NCBI RefSeq assembly: GCF_910592395.1
Contig: NC_088309.1
Coordinates: forward strand, 14,884,599-14,948,598
Direction of reading: 5' to 3'
From: Lineus longissimus
Taxonomy: Eukaryota; Nemertea; Pilidiophora; Heteronemertea; Lineidae
DNA length: 64,000 nt
Shown here: positions 11,085 to 22,027 of the stretch, piece by piece
Numbering within the stretch: position 1 is the first letter of the stretch
How the letters are laid out: each line of letters opens with the position of its first letter
Position numbers and translations under genes: made by a program
Notes under the pieces: generated by a model
Told to the model about the DNA's origin: nothing
Databases searched by the model: none
The model's input: only the letters and a program-made list of their open reading frames with translations

Positions 11085-13076
11085 TCAATAATTAGACCCC
11101 TGAATCTGTGCAAGTGTCTTTGCTGGTACGAACAAGAGGGCAGAAGCCCCTTTGTCCCTCTCAAAACAGCGGCACTCCCTCTCTATGAGAAGATCTCTAA
11201 CCAACGGATCGAAGCTGAAAGTACCTGTCTTTTTGGAATCGGGTCCGTTCTGCTTTTTATCCTCATAGTCAGCAACGACATAGATCCTATCCTTGAGGCG
11301 AAGGGCTTGAAAATTTGTGAATAAGCCGAATCTACGAGTTTGAACTATCGTCCACTGGTCGACAGCTGGCTCATAGCAATCAGCCCTCAAATAACCAGAG
11401 CTCAGCGGTCCCTTAGAACAGACCCCGAACATGTAGACCTTTCCTACGCATGATCCAATGTCGTGATACTTTTGGAGCGGAGGGACCAATGCCCTCCTCA
11501 ACCATGTTGCTGTTGATGTATTGAAACGGAGGAACTCACGCTGATACTGCTTATGCCAAGCATTAGCAAAACTAACGTAAATATGACCATCACTAGCAGC
11601 AGCAGCTAAAGGGCCAGCTACTGAGTAGGGAAGAGGTGTTGAGGCTCGCCATGTGTCCTGGGCTGGGTAGTAAACTTCCACTTGGTTAAGTTTATCCTTC
11701 GATATTGAGGCCATCCCAGCGAGAGAATATATCTTTCCCATAGACACGACGAGTTTGTTGCCAGTCTGAGCACCCTGTAACGAAGAAAGTTCCCTCCACT
11801 GATGCCGATAAGGGTCGTAACTATGGCATGACAAAGCCGCATCATGGTAACGATGCGACCCCTCCTTACCTCGCCAATACAGCCCAAAGACGAACAGCTT
11901 ATTATCGAGAACGGCAACAAACGGAGTCCGCTGTGTTACATTCCCCGGAATCTCCCTGAAGTCCTCTGGAATACGAGGCATGATCATGATATTGCGCTCC
12001 GAAGTACTCAGGGAGCGCTTGATTGCGCGCAACTCAATATTCCTTGGAGAAACTGTCAATAGGAAGGGACCATCTATCTGGGCAGTTCGTTCCATGGTAT
12101 GAAGGTAGCTACGAGTGTCCTCTATCAGTCGGAGACAATCGGGGTCATTTTTGATTAAAACCATTTCCGCTATATGATCCAAATTATCATCGTCAAATAT
12201 CCTTAAATTGATTAATTTGAATAGCTGTGGCATGTAGCGTAACCGATCTTCGAGCCTGTGCTCCACCCAGTTGATCAACAACTCAACTAAAGGAAGATCT
12301 GTGTAAAACTCATGCCTGTCAACTTGAAGAAGTGCGTTCATGTCATCGTTGTCCAGTAAAATGAGCAATCCCTCAGCTTTCAGCAGTCGCTTGTGCTCTC
12401 TAATGATGTACTCAAACACCTTTTGGAAAACTTGGTCTGATTTGCGGTACTTGGCAAACTCGATATACTTCAAATATGTGTCGTAGTGAACGTTTATGCC
12501 AGTAAAGAATGGTTCACACATTTCGGCTAATTTCTTCAAATTGAATACCTTTGCTATATTGAACATTCTTATGAAGTTTGTGTCGTTCACTTTCACTTCG
12601 TCTAAGAGGTAAAGTTCACATTGGGAGGTCAAGTCGGCTACCTTGTAATCTCTCGCAGTTGCTAGTACGTCCGTCACAGTCCGTTCAGTGACCTTAAACG
12701 CCCCTGTGTAGACGAAGTCAACGAACGCCGCTAGACCAACCGGACTTGTCCCGTCCAGCTGAAGCTGCAAATAGGCACCTTCAGAAGGGGTTTCCAGAAA
12801 TGTTTCATGCAAGAAAGCGCTGTAGGCTGCTAAGATAATCTTGTGGCCCTTGAATGCAACATGTCCTGCCTTTAAAGTCACATCGCAGTATTCTGGCCCA
12901 GGTAGAGCGTTGCTTAATTTCTCACCGAGGTTGTTGGTGTAGTTATCTAAGTACAGGCTTCCATGGTGGTATCTCCGTTTCGGCTTCTTACCGAACGTTA
13001 TCGGACTTGGTGGTGGAGGAATATATCTTGCAGAGTGGGATTGTCCTTTCGTTGTATCAGCACTCTGGTTAGCCAT
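11085..13076 (-). CDS. BTB-BACK-Kelch (KLHL-type) protein, intact single coding exon
   Basis: This 663-codon uninterrupted frame is the clearest host gene. Residues ~52-158 form a BTB domain (CDVTLKAGHVAFKGHKIILAA) used for dimerisation and cullin-3 binding in the family. Residues ~165-310 match a BACK domain. Residues ~375-650 contain degenerate kelch repeats (LFVFGLYW, KIYSLAGMA, HIYVSFANA, KVYMFGVC, RIYVVADY), expected to form a substrate-binding propeller. KLHL proteins usually act as cullin-3 ubiquitin-ligase adaptors. The 44-residue proline- and basic-rich N-terminal extension is unusual. The ATG at 13074-13076 has a strong context (gccATGG), and a plausible 3' splice site lies about 25 bp upstream. 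The exact orthologue is not clear because the kelch glycine pairs are weak. Confidence 0.9.
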   Translation of the reverse strand: MANQSADTTKGQSHSARYIPPPPSPITFGKKPKRRYHHGSLYLDNYTNNLGEKLSNALPGPEYCDVTLKAGHVAFKGHKIILAAYSAFLHETFLETPSEGAYLQLQLDGTSPVGLAAFVDFVYTGAFKVTERTVTDVLATARDYKVADLTSQCELYLLDEVKVNDTNFIRMFNIAKVFNLKKLAEMCEPFFTGINVHYDTYLKYIEFAKYRKSDQVFQKVFEYIIREHKRLLKAEGLLILLDNDDMNALLQVDRHEFYTDLPLVELLINWVEHRLEDRLRYMPQLFKLINLRIFDDDNLDHIAEMVLIKNDPDCLRLIEDTRSYLHTMERTAQIDGPFLLTVSPRNIELRAIKRSLSTSERNIMIMPRIPEDFREIPGNVTQRTPFVAVLDNKLFVFGLYWRGKEGSHRYHDAALSCHSYDPYRHQWRELSSLQGAQTGNKLVVSMGKIYSLAGMASISKDKLNQVEVYYPAQDTWRASTPLPYSVAGPLAAAASDGHIYVSFANAWHKQYQREFLRFNTSTATWLRRALVPPLQKYHDIGSCVGKVYMFGVCSKGPLSSGYLRADCYEPAVDQWTIVQTRRFGLFTNFQALRLKDRIYVVADYEDKKQNGPDSKKTGTFSFDPLVRDLLIERECRCFERDKGASALLFVPAKTLAQIQGSNY

Positions 13077-13115
13077 GGCAGTTCTAGGTCTCTCTTAACC
13101 CTGCGAAAAGGAACA
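13077..13115 (-). promoter_or_regulatory. 5' UTR with predicted 3' splice acceptor of the KLHL gene
   Basis: On the minus strand a pyrimidine-rich stretch followed by CAG (tccttttcgcag; AG at 13101-13102) precedes the ATG by about 25 bp. This suggests a spliced 5' UTR with the first exon and promoter further to the right. No upstream exon could be identified. Confidence 0.45.
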
Positions 13116-14130
13116 CGAAATCATCAAATGAAGAAGCGCACAATAAAATGCAGCTGCAGACTTCGGGTATGAGCTCTCGTGATATCTGTATTGTTTACAA
13201 ACGTCTTAATGTTGTATTTTTAAGCTTGACTGCATATATGGATGCAATACCAAAATATTTTATGCCTACATGAAGCCAAGCTTTACTCTGCACCTTCTTT
13301 GGTAGTGGTAAGCAAATCAAATAATATTCGGTTCTCATTGTCACTTTTATAGCCACTCTTAGTTACACAACACTTTGGAAATAACCGTGGTCATAGATGC
13401 GTGCAAAGTGCGTAATTCCTTCTCTGTGATAAAGTAATAGCAACCATCATTGAGTTCAACATGCTTGCGTGGAATTTTTTGGTGATCGAAAAGGGTGTTT
13501 GCATCGAATAAAATACGCTGCGGCGAAACTCTAAAAGCGGCTTTTTGGTTCACAATGTGATCCTTATTTTTGCCTCTCTTGTTTTTTCTTCGTCGATTTA
13601 CTCCTTGAAATCTATCACTACAGGTATTAGTTTTGCACACAGTCTAGTTAAATTTGTATCTAGTTTTGTCTCCCGTCAGATTTATTTGGTATAAATCGCT
13701 AGAGATGTTTTTGTCGTCATTTGTGCGTTTATTTCGTGGATATATTGGGTGGTGTCCGTTTTCTCGATAACTGCTTTTAAAATCAAATAAAAGGTTTTTA
13801 AGGTATTCGATATGAATTGATATTACTATTTGTCGAGTGGGATTGTCGTTGGTCGTTCACTGTTGAACAGTTATGCGGGAATGACGAAAATATGTCAATA
13901 TTGTTGAGAGTATATTCATTTCATGAATTAGACCCTTTCCCTTTGAGAATGCCGAATTGTAAAATAGAACGTGATGTTTTTCACCAAAACTCATGTGTGC
14001 ACGTTATATATGTTCATTGCAATTTATTTCTTGAGGATAATTTTGACGTGTTCTTAGAGATACAACCATATATACGCAATGAAAGTTGCTAACATCTTCA
14101 TGATGTAGACGTTTATTTACACTATATACA
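13116..14130. other. intergenic or intronic, no supported gene
   Basis: AT-rich DNA that probably contains the 5' intron of the KLHL gene. Two unassigned frames of about 90 codons (13359-13640 minus, 13817-14092 plus) have no recognisable motif and are probably chance. Confidence 0.4.
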
Positions 14131-14178
14131 TATTCCACGATCGATTTCGGTTCGCTCGCACCCTCATCAGGCGGTATA
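14131..14178 (-). ncRNA. minimal type I hammerhead ribozyme in the Penelope-like element tail
   Basis: Read on the minus strand: stem I strand TATACCGC (14171-14178), core CTGATGA (14164-14170), stem II hairpin (14149-14163, closed by two G-C pairs), core GAAA (14145-14148), tiny stem III with the cleavage triplet ATC (14139-14144), then stem I strand GTGGAATA (14131-14138). Stem I pairs at 7 of 8 positions (one G-T wobble, one A-A mismatch). All invariant core residues are present. Predicted cleavage is 3' of the C at 14139. Minimal hammerheads with very short stem III are known from Penelope-like retroelements, and this one lies about 85 bp beyond the stop codon of such an element. Confidence 0.75.
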
Positions 14179-14262
14179 CAAGACTGAATGAGAACCATAG
14201 ACTGGTGACATACATACTATTATACATTATGCAATGCTTGAGTAATTATAAGTGAGCTAAAT

Positions 14263-15063
14263 TTAGAAGAGTTGTAGAAAATATGACAACCCTTGAGTTG
14301 ACAATTGGGTGTTTGGAATTGGCTTTTTGATTTTGATGTGTATTGCCTCTTTGATGGAACACTGAAAGTCATTTCTTGCAGTATCTACAACTTTGAAATT
14401 CTCAATCGAGAAGTCGGATTCGCACGACCTACAGGCAACCAGGTGTTCCCTAATGGCAGAAGGTGCTCCTGATTTGCCATGTTCACTGACCCTGGTGGTC
14501 AAATGTCGCTTTGTTTTACCTATAAAGGTTAGGTTCGCATCACGCGAACAATGAAATTGGTAAACAACATTTGCGACCAGGGGCAGGGGAGTACGGCTTT
14601 TCAGAGAGAAATAGTTCTTGACCTTAAATGATGTGTATACTATCTTGATATCTATGAAGAATTTGGCCTTGAACAGCTTTTGCAGTTTGCTACCAAAGGT
14701 GACCGAAGCCTGACCAATATAGGGTATTGCAAAAATTGTTTCCATACTTTCCTTTATGGGCTGGGGCATATCCGACTCAGTGTCAAACTTCTTGTTTAGA
14801 AATCTTTTTACGCGTGTGGCAAAAAGCTGCATGGGATACGGGTTCTTGGTAAAGATATTTTCCAGCGACTTGAGTTCCTCACTAAAGAATGACCAATTGC
14901 TACTGATAGTGTAGGCCCGGTGTAACATGCACTCTATCAGACCAATCTTCCGATTGTATGGACACAAAGCATCAAAGTTTAGTATCAAACCAGTGAAAGT
15001 TGGTTTTCTGTAAACCTGAGATGTAAAGATCTCTGTAAAGATTCTTAGAGAGTATTGAGTCAT
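14263..15063 (-). pseudogene. Penelope-like element, 3' part: RT C-terminus + GIY-YIG endonuclease
   Basis: The 266-residue open frame begins inside a reverse transcriptase at the VYRKPTFTGLILNF motif. This is followed by a thumb-like segment containing HRAYTIS, a linker, then a GIY-YIG-type endonuclease: VVYQFHC (GIY position), TFIGKTKRHLTTRVSEH (YIG and catalytic arginine region), and HLVACRSC. RT plus C-terminal GIY-YIG is diagnostic of Penelope-like retroelements. The RT fingers and palm are missing upstream (5' truncation at about 15066). The remaining frame is intact, so the insertion may be young. A hammerhead follows in the 3' flank. Confidence 0.85.
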
Positions 15064-15066
15064 TGA

Positions 15067-16027
15067 TTTTCGTAGGTGCGGACCGCCTTCTAAGTTTTCA
15101 AGGCGGTAAAATTTGAATCGAAGGACTGAAAGCTGAATATTGAAACGACTACGGTAGCGTTTTGGTCAGTAAGATTGCTTTTATTTTCAATGACAGCTAT
15201 AACTTTGTCATCCCCATGTTTTAAATTATGTGTCCACTCTTTTGCAAAAGAAGATCAAGTCCGTAAAGTTGTTTTTGTTGACAATTTTTATGTTGAAATC
15301 TCGCTGTTTACATTTTCTGGTTCGTCCACCATTTTGTATGTCATGCGACCTCGAGCTTTTTCATTGGGTAGTTCAATACCTGGCGAATGGCAATTGGCAA
15401 TGGCGATGTGCCAAAAGTATATCAAGCTATAAAACAGTACCTTGGTTTCAGTGGCCTGTGGTCTAACCAATCCAATTGTGAACCTGGGGCCGATAGGCTT
15501 GTTACGGATTTGATTCGAAATACTTTTATTGTACCGAAACATAAAGATTCTGAGTAAATTTTATTCTTCAATTTGCAATTCAGTTTTTTTTTAAAATTGG
15601 TCTGTTCACCTTTGAGTTCTGAAAATTAATAGTCCCCGTTCTAAAATTGGCACATATCCTTTATTTTTCCGGAAATTTACATCAGCAGTGTATAGTCACA
15701 TACATGAAGGCAAAAAAGGTCCAAACTTGCTTCAAAGTCCGTTTCAATTACGCAACAAACGTCACGGGACATTCTAATTTCCACACCATTTACTTTTTTC
15801 ACAGATCTCGCTATTTTGCACACCGCTAGAGACGGTCGTCACAATTAATTAAACCTCTTTCTGCACAAAGGTATGCAGTCTGTGCGCCAAATGTAAAAAG
15901 CAGAATCCAAGTAAATATGGTGAAAAAGCAGTTATTTTGATACATGAACCCATATTTAATTTCCATCCCGAGAGTGTAAAACGGCTTTGCGGCGAGTTAA
16001 CAAAACGAAGTGATGCTCAATTCAAAG
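15067..16027. other. intergenic, nothing recognised
   Basis: No gene-like frame or repeat seen. Confidence 0.5.
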
Positions 16028-16174
16028 AATTGATACCGAACTGGAGGTATTGGTTTTCTCACAAAAATCGCGAGGATGGAGCTAAAATGTAGACCAAAAC
16101 CGAGGCAGAGCCGAGGTTTTGAAAAACATTTCAGCTCCACCTGAGCAGCATCAATCGACAGCCAGGTATCAATT
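16028..16174. mobile_element. palindromic MITE copy 1 (TIR AATTGATACC)
   Basis: The terminal AATTGATACC is inverted as GGTATCAATT at the other end. The centre folds into a long hairpin (gagctaaaatgtagaccaaaacc against gaggttttgaaaaacatttcagctc). It lacks coding capacity. It is related to 16442-16605. Confidence 0.8.
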
Positions 16175-16441
16175 GTTATTCTAAAATATCTCAATGAAAC
16201 AACGAAAAGTGAGTTTTTTAATGCTTTTTGACAGCTTCCACATTTTCAACTAACCCAAGCGGTTATGGTTGCCTATTCTTAAACACATAGATTTATAATG
16301 AACCACAGTATGCGCATACACCTTGCCTCGTTTTGAATTCATCGATTATGGTTAGGCAACCATAAAAACTTGGGTTGGTGCAAAATATGGAAGCAGTCAG
16401 CCACATAATTCGTTATCTAATTTGAGATGTTTTAGAAAAGA

Positions 16442-16605
16442 AATTGATACCTCACTGTCGGCATTAATTGTCTCACCAAAACAACACGGATGGAGCTAAA
16501 ATGTTGACCAAAACCTCGGCTACGCCTCGGTCTTGGTCTACATTTTAGCTCTACCCTCGCGGTTTTGGTTAGACAACCAACACCTCCAGTGATGAGGTAT
16601 CAATT
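16442..16605. mobile_element. palindromic MITE copy 2 (TIR AATTGATACC)
   Basis: It has the same termini and the same central hairpin as copy 1 (ggagctaaaatgttgacc against ggtctacattttagctc). The 270 bp between copies 1 and 2 is also inverted-repetitive (acccaagcggttatggttgcc against ggcaaccataaaaacttgggt), so the two copies are the outer arms of one larger palindrome. Confidence 0.8.
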
Positions 16606-17768
16606 CCTTAAACCATAACCGCTACGAGGCTTCGTTTGCGCATAGTGCATTTACACTGTAAAAAGCGGTTCGTTCTAAATCCAGGTATTTTAGAGTAGTA
16701 TTGATTGCAACAATTGCCGTGATATGAGTGAATAACTGATGGTTCCCGTTCATAATTATTCATGTTTTGTAAGTTTTTGATTTTCAGATCACCCATACCC
16801 TAAAATACGAGTACAACCGCTGGCATTGCCGTTATCAGGGGATGCAGCTCAAATTAGAGATTATGATGTGCGATAATAGGTGCATTTATTCATGTTACGC
16901 AAAACGGCTACTCACCAGGATCTTCAAAAGAATTTCAGATCATTTACTTCTGCTTACCGTAGGCTCTTGATAAGACACCATGCACACTTGTCGAAGATAG
17001 AATATACTGATCGGTCGTTTAATATTCTTAACCTACAAAGTAAGAATCAAATTTACGGATTTAATATTCGAAATGTTCAATTCACCGCTGAATACTATAG
17101 TTGTATTCATCTTTATAGCTTTTCAGTTGGTACTCGCAAAGAAAAGTGAAACACAGCTGTCACGTTCTTCTTTGAAATATCAATCGGGTTGAACCTTGCA
17201 TTTGATTTATGTTCACCAAAAGGAGTTTTTACAAGTCTGTAGGTGTTCATACGAGCACATTGAAAAGGCGATAGGAATATATCATCGTGATAGCCTTTTC
17301 ACTCCATGAACAGGACACCCAGTCCGTAAGTGGGCTATTGAATAAACTGGGGCCATTACTATTTTGAGGACATCATGTACATATATACTCATCCAGCCTT
17401 CACATTTTGAAAAGTACGGTGGTAAAAGACATCGCATGAAAATTATTTTCTGGAATCATCTGGAGCCCTCGACTCGTTATCTCGGGGGACGACTCATGAA
17501 TGTTAGAGCGGCTTAAAGTGTTCGTAGACGGCCTTTCAATCATGCGGTATGCAGTTTACCTGTGATTAAATATCAGTGAGATAAATGAAACTGGCCGAGT
17601 GTCTGAACAGAAATATTGCCACACGAAGTACATTGGAACCCCTGATTGATTTCTGAGGAGACCGGGGGTAATAATATGATCTCAAAAGCGTTTTGATCAG
17701 GCAAACATGGAACCGACATATCAGAAAACAATATCATTATTTTATTTTTTTTAATTATAGGGCATTGA
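16606..17768. other. intergenic, nothing recognised
   Basis: No gene or repeat supported. Confidence 0.5.
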
Positions 17769-18454
17769 GGTCTCATTACGGACTTTTTTGTATTCATACG
17801 TAGTTCCTAAAATCATTGTTTTCTCGGTCCTGTCAGTGTCAGTGTTGATTAAGCATTTGCTTTGGCAAAGACATGTTTTTTTTGGAGTTTCTGAAACCCA
17901 GAGCGCTACTCAATAAGCGGCTAACAAGAAACTACGCATTTACTTTTGTTGCCGACGTATGTGTACACTGAACTTGGGATGTGCGTTGGCCCCGTGTTGA
18001 AATGCCGTCCAGTGCCAGTTGGTGCGTTTTTCGCTGATTTGTGAAAAATTCAACATATCTCAAAAGTTAAATGGTTGACCCTCGATTTTTTTTAATTTTT
18101 GTGTAGCGTAAGCAACTGTCTTTCATGGGAGAATGGTCACTGTAAGAATTATTCGGGACGAAATGTATAATATTTGGGGGTTTTCGCGATTGTCCGGCCC
18201 AATTGGCAATATTGCCATTTGGGATGGTGAACAGAGATAGGAGCAAATGCGACGCTTATGATTTATTTAAAGAAATAAAATGCCCGATTTAACATCCTGC
18301 AGAATCAGGCGAATTGGGCGTTTCCAGTGATATACGACACAATGGGTTGTCCTCATGCATTCACTTTGGAAACGCATTTTAAAATAGATGTTACGTCCTG
18401 TTAATGGGACACGTCATCATCGCGTACATTTGGTTAAAACTCCCTAACGAGACC
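17769..18454. mobile_element. inner TIR element of the R1 family, copy A (uninterrupted)
   Basis: It begins GGTCTCATTACGGAC and ends TAACTCCC-type sequence then TAACGAGACC, an imperfect inverted repeat. It is about 686 bp with no ORF. The left two-thirds match 49075-49719, and the right end (from about 18378) matches 56812-56888, so this is the unbroken form of the copy split by the 7.1-kb insertion. Confidence 0.7.
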
Positions 18455-19459
18455 CTAGCAGACGATTTTTTTAAATATATGATGTCCCACACCCGCACTT
18501 CAGTGGCGCCGGTGTGAATAAATCTACTTGCGTGAATGTTCAATGGCTCATGACGTCATGAAATAATTGCGTCACGAGGAAGGAAACAATGGGAATCATG
18601 GTAACTGTGGTTGCGGTGCGTCGTGAATCCAGGATCGGCCAACGCGCGGCCCGTATGGAATGCGACAAACTGTACCGGAACCAGAATTGTCATGGGTCTG
18701 CACAATTTTTTTCAGATTCGATGGACATGATGGATATATGAATTTTGTTTACACTTTATACATACGTAACCATTACACTCACTACGTTGTGTGAGTTATA
18801 ATGCTCTGATAAAGCTCAGTAGATATGACAAACAAGCACACGGGAATCACTAAGTAAAAAATGTGTCCGCTTAGAACTGGTTACAATACATCACGAAAAT
18901 ATCTCTACATCTCTCGATGTGTACATGAATATGTACGAAATGACTCACAGCGAAGGAACTTATTCACATTTTTCATCTCCAAACCCGGCTAAAACCTTCG
19001 GTAATAAACCTTCTACGTTTCTACGGATAAGTGCCAGCCGGTACTGCACGATGTAGTCAATCTTCTCTGTATCACCCTGTATGATCAAACCGCTCCGTAG
19101 TTCAAATAGGCCCCTTGTGGTGGCGTAGTAAGCGGAGCGCTGATTGGTCCCTATTATGGGTGTGTGATGGGCGTGTCGTGACCTGCATGCCTATATTTGG
19201 GAGATCAGTAATGTACACTGGAGGCGCGGTATGACTGGGTTGTTCTAAAATATAGATTATTGAATCGGATATGCGACTGATTTCTAAACTACAGTCAAAT
19301 TCCGATCTGATCATTTAAAAATAAGCTCCAAATATTGATTCGTAACCACCTTAGGTTCAAATGGCATTATTTCATGTTTTTATGCATTTTTAGGACTGAT
19401 TCCAAGGTTTATCACTGGTTTCAGGGTTTCACCGGCTTTAAGCTTTATCACCTACCGTT
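18455..19459 (+). repeat. R1 repeat, right part, copy A
   Basis: This 1-kb non-coding repeat matches 56889-57907 in the same orientation. Its first half also matches 50784-51117 in inverted orientation. It contains a palindromic CRE-like TGACGTCA near 18553. No TIRs of its own could be assigned. Confidence 0.75.
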
Positions 19460-20782
19460 CCAAATACTATCAGCATGTACTCTAACGTCATGATTTTAGT
19501 TTCCATGTACAGAGGATCCTTTGGCGATTTAATGAGGCCATCTTCTGTGAACTTGGGACCGGGTCACTACCCTCAGTTTGAGGTCATACGTCCAAGAAGC
19601 GGGGCGAGATTTGGCCCAGTTCAAAGTGTGTTTATTCATATGGGTTTACTTCAAGCTACATTTTAGTAAGGAAGTGCCGCAAAGACCCTGCATTTTTCGA
19701 TCAAATTTAGAACTAGTATTCTCCTGGTTATCCCAGGGTGGTTCTTTCAGGTGAAAATAGATATGTTTTCATTGGGTCTTTGACCAGTCACACTTCAGCA
19801 TCACAGCGGGAACATTTTCTGCCAATTCTTGACCGTTCGCAGAATCTGGTGGTATCAGAGTTCACGCCACATATTTGTTCCGTATCACATTAAATCCGTC
19901 CAGTGCTCTAAAATGTGTCGCTCAGACTTTACGAATCTAAAAATGTGTAGGGTGTGGCCCACGCGATATGCAACATACCTTCCATCTGCCGGGCGAGCCT
20001 GGCGAGAGTTGCGCGATAGTCAAGTCCTGTAGTAATTTGATCAATGAAAAGACGCAACAGCCCTATGTTTTTTATTTGATTTAAAGAGAGTATGCTCCTA
20101 GCTATCACATGGTGGTTGCCGTACAATGTACGAAAAAATGAATATTATTCCACCATTTTGATATTGGTAGGTAGGGGTTTAATGCATTCCTGAACAAAAT
20201 TTCACACCCAGCTTTTGACGCATGAATGAGCAAGGGTAAAATTGCCTGAAACATGGTTAAACTGATTTGCACCGCCAAGGGATGGTATTTAAAGAAATGA
20301 AATTGACCTGGAGGCCAAAGAGTTAATGTTGTAACATGGAAACTCTGTGGAAAACAAGGCAGGTGCGCCTAATCTACCTTTCTATGATCTTTGATCCAAT
20401 TTAAATGCCATCCCTTTTCACGCAAGACAGTTTTAAGATTTTTATGCACATTGCCCCTGTTCGCTCCTTCGTGAACAGCTGGGTCGACATTTTTGTACAG
20501 ATATGCATTGAACCCCTACCTACCAATATCCATTGAAAATATTTTCCAAAAATATAAAGTGCTAATTTGAGGGTGATCTATCAAACTGTATGCTTTTTAT
20601 TGATACACCCTGCATACTCCTTGGTCGAGCTGGGGGCATTCTCCGCGCTGGCTTGTGAGACCTAGGCACAAACTTAGGGTAGTGACCCGGTCCCAAGTTC
20701 ACAGAAGATGGCCTCACTAAATCATAAAAGCATCCATTGTACATGGAAACTAAGATCATGGCGTTCAAGTAGCATTTGGAAC
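19457..20782. mobile_element. non-autonomous element with ~120-bp TIRs
   Basis: The left arm (19457-19577, GTTCCAAATACTATC ... GACCGGGTCACTACCCT) is inverted at 20663-20782. There is no transposase frame inside. A second TIR pair is nested within (20160-20530). Confidence 0.75.
20160..20530. mobile_element. nested MITE, 28-bp TIR
   Basis: GATATTGGTAGGTAGGGGTT at 20160 continues to AATGCAT and is inverted, with one mismatch, at 20503-20530. The interior is AT-rich and non-coding. It lies inside the 19457-20782 element. Confidence 0.75.
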
Positions 20783-22023
20783 AGGACAGGCCCGTTAATA
20801 TTGAAACGGCATGCGTCTGAAGAACTTCCTTTTTTGGGAGGAAAAAACGGACCTCGTACTTTCTGGCTGTTTTGCCGAGATTTGCGGGCGGGGGATGAAG
20901 CCTTGCAAATGAAACATTTTTTTCCCATTTTTCCTATTTTCCGAAGCTACGTTAGCTGATGAATTTATGCAGTGTATTTTAATGTGTTAAAACAATCACT
21001 ATTATAATTGACGAGTTGCACTTAGCGTTGAACACCTTAATAAGCCTGGTTTTACCTCTACTGTCATCCATTATCAACTGACATGATGTAGTTTTACACA
21101 AGGGAGGTTAATAGGTATGTTTGAGTACTTTGAATAAAGTCATTGCGACAATATCATGCATTTTGTAGTCCAGTTTTCATGATCACATTATGTACAGTAG
21201 TTGGTAGTTGCAGTAGTTGTTTGTTGTTGTTGTTAGAAGTATAAGTAAGTAGGGGATTCCAGTAAGGCCGCATTATAGTTTACTGTAGTGTTAGCAACAA
21301 CAACAACACTGGAGACATTTTACACAGAAAAACAGTGGAATGTTCCCAATAGGAGACAAGATTTACGCACACACCGGTAACTTAAACCATTCTGGCGCTA
21401 ATCGCTGGCTGATATCGAGTACATCACCAGTCTGCACCATCTTGGTTTTCCGAGAATTGGTTTAGCATTGTGGACGCCTGTACATCATGTACATGGTTAC
21501 ATAGTTCCGTTTTCAAGAAGTATTACACTTATGAAAAAAGTGTTACTCACAAACCAGCACCCCATTTACACCAAACCCACAACATACCAACACCCACACA
21601 ATTCGATTTTTATACCTCGAACAGCCCGCGCCACGGGTATATGCTAGTACAATCATAAAAATTAAGTTTTCTTTGAAACTGAAAATGGTACAGACGGCAC
21701 AAAAAATATACCATTATGTCTAGTAAGTAAGTTTTCTCGCAACAACGGCCTGGTGGCATACAAGGTAGGACGGGAAGGCCAAGTGGCAAAGCCCAGAGTT
21801 GGAAGCCGCTCGAGAAACGGTTTTTCTTCTTTTCTTTTTACGAGAGTTCTTCGAGCACTGACTGTGACCTGTCTCGTCAATGAATTTCGTTGTTTGTGAA
21901 GTCCGGTGAGATCAATGCAGTGTGAACATGTATCTATCATGTTTCAATTCAGTTGGTAGTTTGGTGGTCGGGAGTTTGTATTTTCTTACTTTGCCGCTAG
22001 GGTTTTATGCATGCATGTCTGCT
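20783..22023. other. intergenic; small GTT/AAC hairpin only
   Basis: A (GTT)n tract near 21222 and an (AAC)n tract near 21296 can pair across 70 bp. No gene is recognised. Confidence 0.45.
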
Positions 22024-22027
22024 TTAA

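Noticed and set aside
18540-18570. CRE (TGACGTCA) as a gene promoter element
   Set aside because: It sits inside the dispersed R1 repeat and is copied with it at 51070 and 56970; no gene start is near.
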